From Chloroflexota bacterium (lineage in GTDB: Bacteria > Chloroflexota > Anaerolineae > Anaerolineales > Villigracilaceae): a stretch of DNA of 6,769 bases. The notes under the pieces are model-generated. The model made no database searches, was not told where the DNA came from, and saw only the letters and a list, made by a program, of their open reading frames with translations. Location: contig JAMDBC010000016.1 in NCBI GenBank assembly GCA_023484185.1, positions 1 through 6,769 of the forward strand, read 5' to 3'. Shown here piece after piece: positions 4,814 to 6,769 of this stretch; position 1 is the stretch's first letter, and every line of letters starts with the position of its first letter. Position numbers and translations under genes: made by a program.

Positions 4814-6769
4814 ATGACTGAAGATTCCAAGATACTTGATGATATTGGTGAATACAAATACGGTTTCCATGACCGTGATGATAATTATGTTTTCAAATCC
4901 CAGCGCGGACTTTCGCGCGAGGTGGTTGAAAATATTTCGCGCATGAAGAACGAGCCGCAATGGATGCTTGAATTCCGCCTCAAGGCGCTCGAACATTATC
5001 TGACTCGCCCCATGCCAAATTGGGGACCTGACATCTCGAACCTTGACCTTGACAATATTTTTTATTACGTCAAGCCGACCGAGAAAAGCGAAAAATCTTG
5101 GGACGATGTCCCGGACGATATCAAAAACACGTTCGACAAATTGGGCATCCCCGAAGCCGAGCGGAAATTTTTGGCAGGTGTTGGCGCGCAATACGAATCC
5201 GAAATGGTGTATCACTCCATTTTGGAACATCTCGAAAAGCAGGGCGTGATCTTCCTTTCCATCGAGGATGGCCTGAAACAATATCCCGATCTGTTCAAGG
5301 AATATTTCGGCACAGTCATCCCGATCGAAGATAATAAATTTGCCGCGTTGAACTCAGCCGTTTGGTCAGGCGGATCATTCGTCTATGTGCCGAAAAGCGT
5401 CAAAGTGGATTTACCGTTGCAGGCTTACTTCCGTCTCAACACCGCCAACGTCGGACAGTTCGAGCGCACGCTCATTATTGTTGATGAAGGCGCGTCGGTG
5501 CATTATGTCGAGGGTTGCTTCCTGGAGGGCGCGCAAGTCCGTACTCGAAACGGCGAGAAGTCTATTGAGCAAATTAGCATTGGCGACGAGGTGTTGACGC
5601 ATCAAGGTCGTTATCGCCGCGTGTATCATACGCAAAAACGTTCATATCATGGCAAGGTGTATAACATCCGCTTTTATGGAGACAGCGGACGTGAGTTAAA
5701 TATTACCGGCGAACATCCTTTATTGGTTGTTCGCCGCCAGAAACAAAACGAGCGCAACAAGGAATTTCAATTGACTTGGGCGCGTGCCGACAGCGTCCAG
5801 GAAGGCGATTATCTGGTTGTGCCAGTGCCTCAACCTGTGATGGAACCTGCCTTCGCTCATAGTGTGACCATTCCTTTGGGGCGTGGCCGCCACGCTCCTG
5901 TCGAGCGCGAAGTCAATCTGCCTTACGAACCAGATTTCTTCCGCCTGCTCGGTTACTATTTTGCGGAAGGTCATGTGGATAACGAGCATTACTTGTCATT
6001 GTCTTTCCATGTTGAGGAGACCGAGTATCTTGCAGACGCTAAATCCCTCATGGAAAGATATTTTGGCAAGTCGCCTGTCGAAAATACGCCGCGTCAAAAC
6101 GGGCAGACCCTCGTGCTTTCCTCGACTGAAATTGCGCGCACTTTTGCCCGCGAGTTTGGTTCAAATGTTTATGAAAAACATATCCCCGAATGGGTGACCG
6201 GCGCTGATCCTGCCTTGCTCTTAGAATTAATTAATGGCATGTGGCGCGGTGATGGAAGTTACGACCCGAAGAAGAACATGTTCCGATATAACACAGTATC
6301 TGCGGATTTAGCTTACGCTTTCCGTGATGCTTGCTTGCGGCTGGGAGTGGCGGCTTCTGTGAACAAGCAGGAGCGTATCCTGCCTCGCAAGGATATTTAT
6401 GCGGTCGTGATTGCATCGCCGTTCAATCCAAAATTTGGAGAAATTGTCGGCGTGAATGCGCCCGCAGGCGACCTCAGCGGCTCTCCATTTGCCCTCGATG
6501 AAAATTTCCTTTATGTTCCGATCAAGGAAATTGAAGTTGACGAACAGGAAACCGAAGTCTACAACTTCTCTGTGGAAGAAGATGAGTCATATGTCGCGGA
6601 AGGCGTAGTCTCGCATAACTGCACGGCCCCCCAATACACGTCGAACTCATTCCACTCCGGCGTGATCGAGATTATTGTCAAGAAGGGCGCCCGCTCACGT
6701 TATTCCACGATTCAAAACTGGTCAACCAACGTGTTTAACCTCGTCACACAACGCGCCTGGTTCCATTAA
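4814..6769 (+). CDS. sufB: Fe–S cluster assembly scaffold SufB with an intein; C-terminally truncated frame
   Basis: SufB is the main scaffold subunit of SufBC2D, accepting sulfur and building the cluster. Residues 1–234 are the N-extein: typical SufB start (GEYKYGFHD, SREVVENIS, KALEHY), PNWGPD, then the beta-helix beginning with AVWSGGSFVYVPKSV and ending ASVHYVEG. Residues 235–602 are an intein. Residues 603–651 resume with CTAPQYTSNSFHSG and the IQNWSTNVFNLVTQRA stretch. C603 matches E. coli Cys254, a sulfur-transfer residue. The ATG has GGAG five bases upstream. The frame ends WFH–TAA at the last base of the window, where the family normally reads on (RAxxYE...). About 190 residues are missing, including the region of E. 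coli Cys405 and the SufD interface. The TAA may be a nonsense change (for example GAA to TAA), or an error at the sequence end. Confidence 0.9.
   Translation: MTEDSKILDDIGEYKYGFHDRDDNYVFKSQRGLSREVVENISRMKNEPQWMLEFRLKALEHYLTRPMPNWGPDISNLDLDNIFYYVKPTEKSEKSWDDVPDDIKNTFDKLGIPEAERKFLAGVGAQYESEMVYHSILEHLEKQGVIFLSIEDGLKQYPDLFKEYFGTVIPIEDNKFAALNSAVWSGGSFVYVPKSVKVDLPLQAYFRLNTANVGQFERTLIIVDEGASVHYVEGCFLEGAQVRTRNGEKSIEQISIGDEVLTHQGRYRRVYHTQKRSYHGKVYNIRFYGDSGRELNITGEHPLLVVRRQKQNERNKEFQLTWARADSVQEGDYLVVPVPQPVMEPAFAHSVTIPLGRGRHAPVEREVNLPYEPDFFRLLGYYFAEGHVDNEHYLSLSFHVEETEYLADAKSLMERYFGKSPVENTPRQNGQTLVLSSTEIARTFAREFGSNVYEKHIPEWVTGADPALLLELINGMWRGDGSYDPKKNMFRYNTVSADLAYAFRDACLRLGVAASVNKQERILPRKDIYAVVIASPFNPKFGEIVGVNAPAGDLSGSPFALDENFLYVPIKEIEVDEQETEVYNFSVEEDESYVAEGVVSHNCTAPQYTSNSFHSGVIEIIVKKGARSRYSTIQNWSTNVFNLVTQRAWFH
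5516..6619 (+). mobile_element. SufB intein with LAGLIDADG homing endonuclease, 368 aa
   Basis: This in-frame insertion splits SufB between Gly234 and Cys603. Splicing blocks: A, starting Cys235 (CFLEGAQVRT); B, T298-G-E-H301 in NITGEHPLLV; F, VYNFSVEEDESYVAEG (582–597); G, VVSHN with His601 and terminal Asn602, followed by Cys+1. So all class 1 splicing residues are present: Cys1, block B TxxH, penultimate His, last Asn and Cys+1. The block F His position is Glu591. The centre holds a two-motif endonuclease. Splicing would rejoin YVEG–CTAP exactly. Inteins in SufB are known from mycobacteria and others, usually at catalytically important sites. Splicing should proceed, but this was not tested. 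Confidence 0.95.
5927..6433 (+). other. LAGLIDADG endonuclease domain within the SufB intein
   Basis: Two LAGLIDADG motifs are visible: LLGYYFAEGH (378–387, block C, acidic Glu385) and LLLELINGMWRGDGS (468–482, block E, acidic Asp480). They are followed by the block H-like stretch RYNTVSADLAYAFRDACLRL (491–510). Both catalytic acidic residues are retained, so the enzyme may still cut intein-free sufB alleles and drive homing. Domain borders are approximate. Confidence 0.85.

Noticed and set aside
4625..5281. Long minus-strand open frame (218 codons) opposite sufC/sufB
   Set aside because: It is the antisense shadow of clearly coding sufC and sufB; no domain or ribosome binding site was recognised.

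Overview
The window looks like a piece of a bacterial chromosome of moderate GC content. The SufC–SufB gene order, the style of the XRE regulator, the AT-rich TCGA-containing spacer and the sialidase-like beta-propeller together suggest Chloroflexota (Anaerolineae-like). That assignment is inference from general family knowledge, not from a search.

Left part (1–1440): the first 105 bases are a diverged second copy of the 3' part of a UbiA-type prenyltransferase gene, read on the minus strand. It is fused abruptly to a plus-strand gene for a six-Asp-box, sialidase-like beta-propeller whose N-terminal start and signal peptide are missing. The propeller frame meets TGA at 1305–1307, where Trp is expected, then stays open to 1364. 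A strong stem-loop terminator follows at 1399–1438.

Middle (1441–2743): this holds a plus-strand promoter-like pair followed at once by a large hairpin (possible small RNA), a minus-strand terminator hairpin, and a minus-strand XRE-type regulator (1680–2051). Divergent from the regulator is a near-consensus sigma70 promoter with TGTAT repeats over its -10 box. A perfect hairpin sits at the predicted +1, and a 68-residue single-span membrane protein with four Cys lies downstream (2338–2544).

UbiA gene (2744–3784, minus): a prenyltransferase of about 346 codons carrying both Asp-rich motifs. It is split by one in-frame TGA at 3323–3325, again at a position where Trp would fit.

Right part (3785–6769): the Fe–S cluster assembly operon sufC–sufB. 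It has a clear promoter (TTGACT, 17 bp, TATAAT), an upstream inverted repeat centred about 61 bp before the predicted start, and a small leader hairpin. SufC is an intact ABC-type ATPase. SufB is interrupted by a 368-residue LAGLIDADG intein inserted exactly before the conserved Cys of the GCTAP motif. The reading frame ends with TAA only 49 residues after the intein, at the last base of the window, so the last roughly 190 residues of SufB are missing. SufC and SufB normally work with SufD as the SufBC2D scaffold that builds Fe–S clusters.

A general theme is broken reading frames: two TGA at likely Trp sites, an early TAA in sufB and a truncated duplicate. This fits gene decay, sequence error or stop-codon readthrough. 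Standing recoding of UGA as Trp is less likely, because every Trp codon inside the intact frames is TGG.
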